Source of the DNA: Chloroflexota bacterium
GTDB taxonomy: Bacteria; Chloroflexota; Anaerolineae; SpSt-600
NCBI GenBank assembly: GCA_011041825.1
Contig: DRAO01000174.1
Span: 1 to 5,818 of the forward strand
Direction: 5' to 3'
Length of the DNA stretch: 5,818 nt
Every line of letters starts with the position of its first letter. The stretch's first letter is position 1. The position numbers were made by a program, and so were the translations under genes. Shown piece after piece: positions 5,717 through 5,818 of this stretch. The notes beneath the pieces are model-generated. The model did not search any database. It was not told where the DNA came from and saw nothing but the letters and a program-made list of their open reading frames with translations.

Positions 5717-5728
5717 GGTGTTGAAAAA
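5717..5728 (+). repeat. 12-base direct repeat, copy 2 (GGTGTTGAAAAA)
   Basis: Identical to 3863-3874 and in the same orientation. It lies 46 bases after the ccsA-like stop, followed by unrelated sequence up to the second hairpin repeat. It may be the edge of a decayed insertion sequence. Confidence 0.5.
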
Positions 5729-5769
5729 GTGCCACGCTGTTCTTGCTCAAATGGTTCCCTCCGGCGAGG

Positions 5770-5818
5770 GCAGGTTAAAAAGGCTTTTTGAGGCTATTTT
5801 GTTGCACGGCGGCTTCGC
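5770..5818. repeat. Hairpin repeat, copy B (inverted relative to copy A, cut by the window end)
   Basis: Bases 5770-5801 (starting GCAGGTTAAAAA) match the reverse complement of 3936-3967 at 28 of 32 positions with no gaps. They run straight into TTGCACGGCGGC (5802-5813), the same stem arm as copy A, then TTC and GC at the window end. The second stem half lies beyond the edge. A small hairpin, CCCTC CGGC GAGGG (5757-5770), adjoins it on the left. If the full stem forms, it could also help end transcription of the phosphatase / ccsA-like operon; no other terminator is seen in the 148 bases after that operon. Confidence 0.7.

Noticed and set aside
5681..5717. Intrinsic terminator after the ccsA-like gene (CCGCT / AGCGG)
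   Set aside because: Only five base pairs around a loop of more than twenty bases, and no T tract follows.
3863..5818. Composite transposon carrying the two plus-strand genes
   Set aside because: No transposase gene, no target-site duplication recognised, and the repeats look like short hairpin elements; the genes have housekeeping-type composition.

Overview
The window looks like bacterial chromosome of moderately high G+C carrying mostly housekeeping genes; no rRNA, tRNA, CRISPR array or transposase gene is visible. Der, an ECF sigma factor, tandem DegV proteins, a COG1751 protein and a CcsA-type heme protein together suggest a Gram-positive-like or Chloroflexota (perhaps Dehalococcoidia) genome. 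That placement is inferred from gene content and is not proven by any marker here.

Layout. The left two thirds (1-3695) are a minus-strand gene string. In transcription order it is der (tandem-GTPase ribosome assembly factor), a COG1751 / pyruvate-kinase-alpha-beta-like protein of unknown function, an ECF-type sigma factor with a TTG start, an intact DegV fatty-acid-binding protein, and the start of a second DegV gene. That second gene is broken by an out-of-frame deletion just after its N-terminal motif and runs off the left edge. Gaps are short (56, 69 and 97 bases, then a 4-base stop/start overlap), so one transcript is plausible, started from a promoter at 3818-3845.

The 373-base gap 3696-4068 is a divergent control region. 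It holds the der promoter with a 12-base palindrome, a roughly 115-base structured der leader, a 27-base perfect hairpin with a flanking repeat arm, and a good sigma-70-like promoter (4001-4029) for the plus-strand genes.

The right third (4069-5670) is a tight two-gene plus-strand operon: a HAD-IIA (NagD-like) phosphatase, then an eight-helix CcsA/HemX-like cytochrome c assembly protein whose start codon directly abuts the phosphatase stop. After it, 148 bases without a gene end in a second copy of the hairpin repeat, cut by the window edge and inverted relative to the first. The two-gene operon is therefore bracketed by an inverted repeat pair, and a 12-base direct repeat (GGTGTTGAAAAA) lies near each copy.

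I do not see a clear new multi-gene system. The points most worth a second look are the inverted hairpin repeats, the broken degV paralogue, the altered WWD motif of the CcsA-like protein, and the der / COG1751 / sigma / degV gene string.
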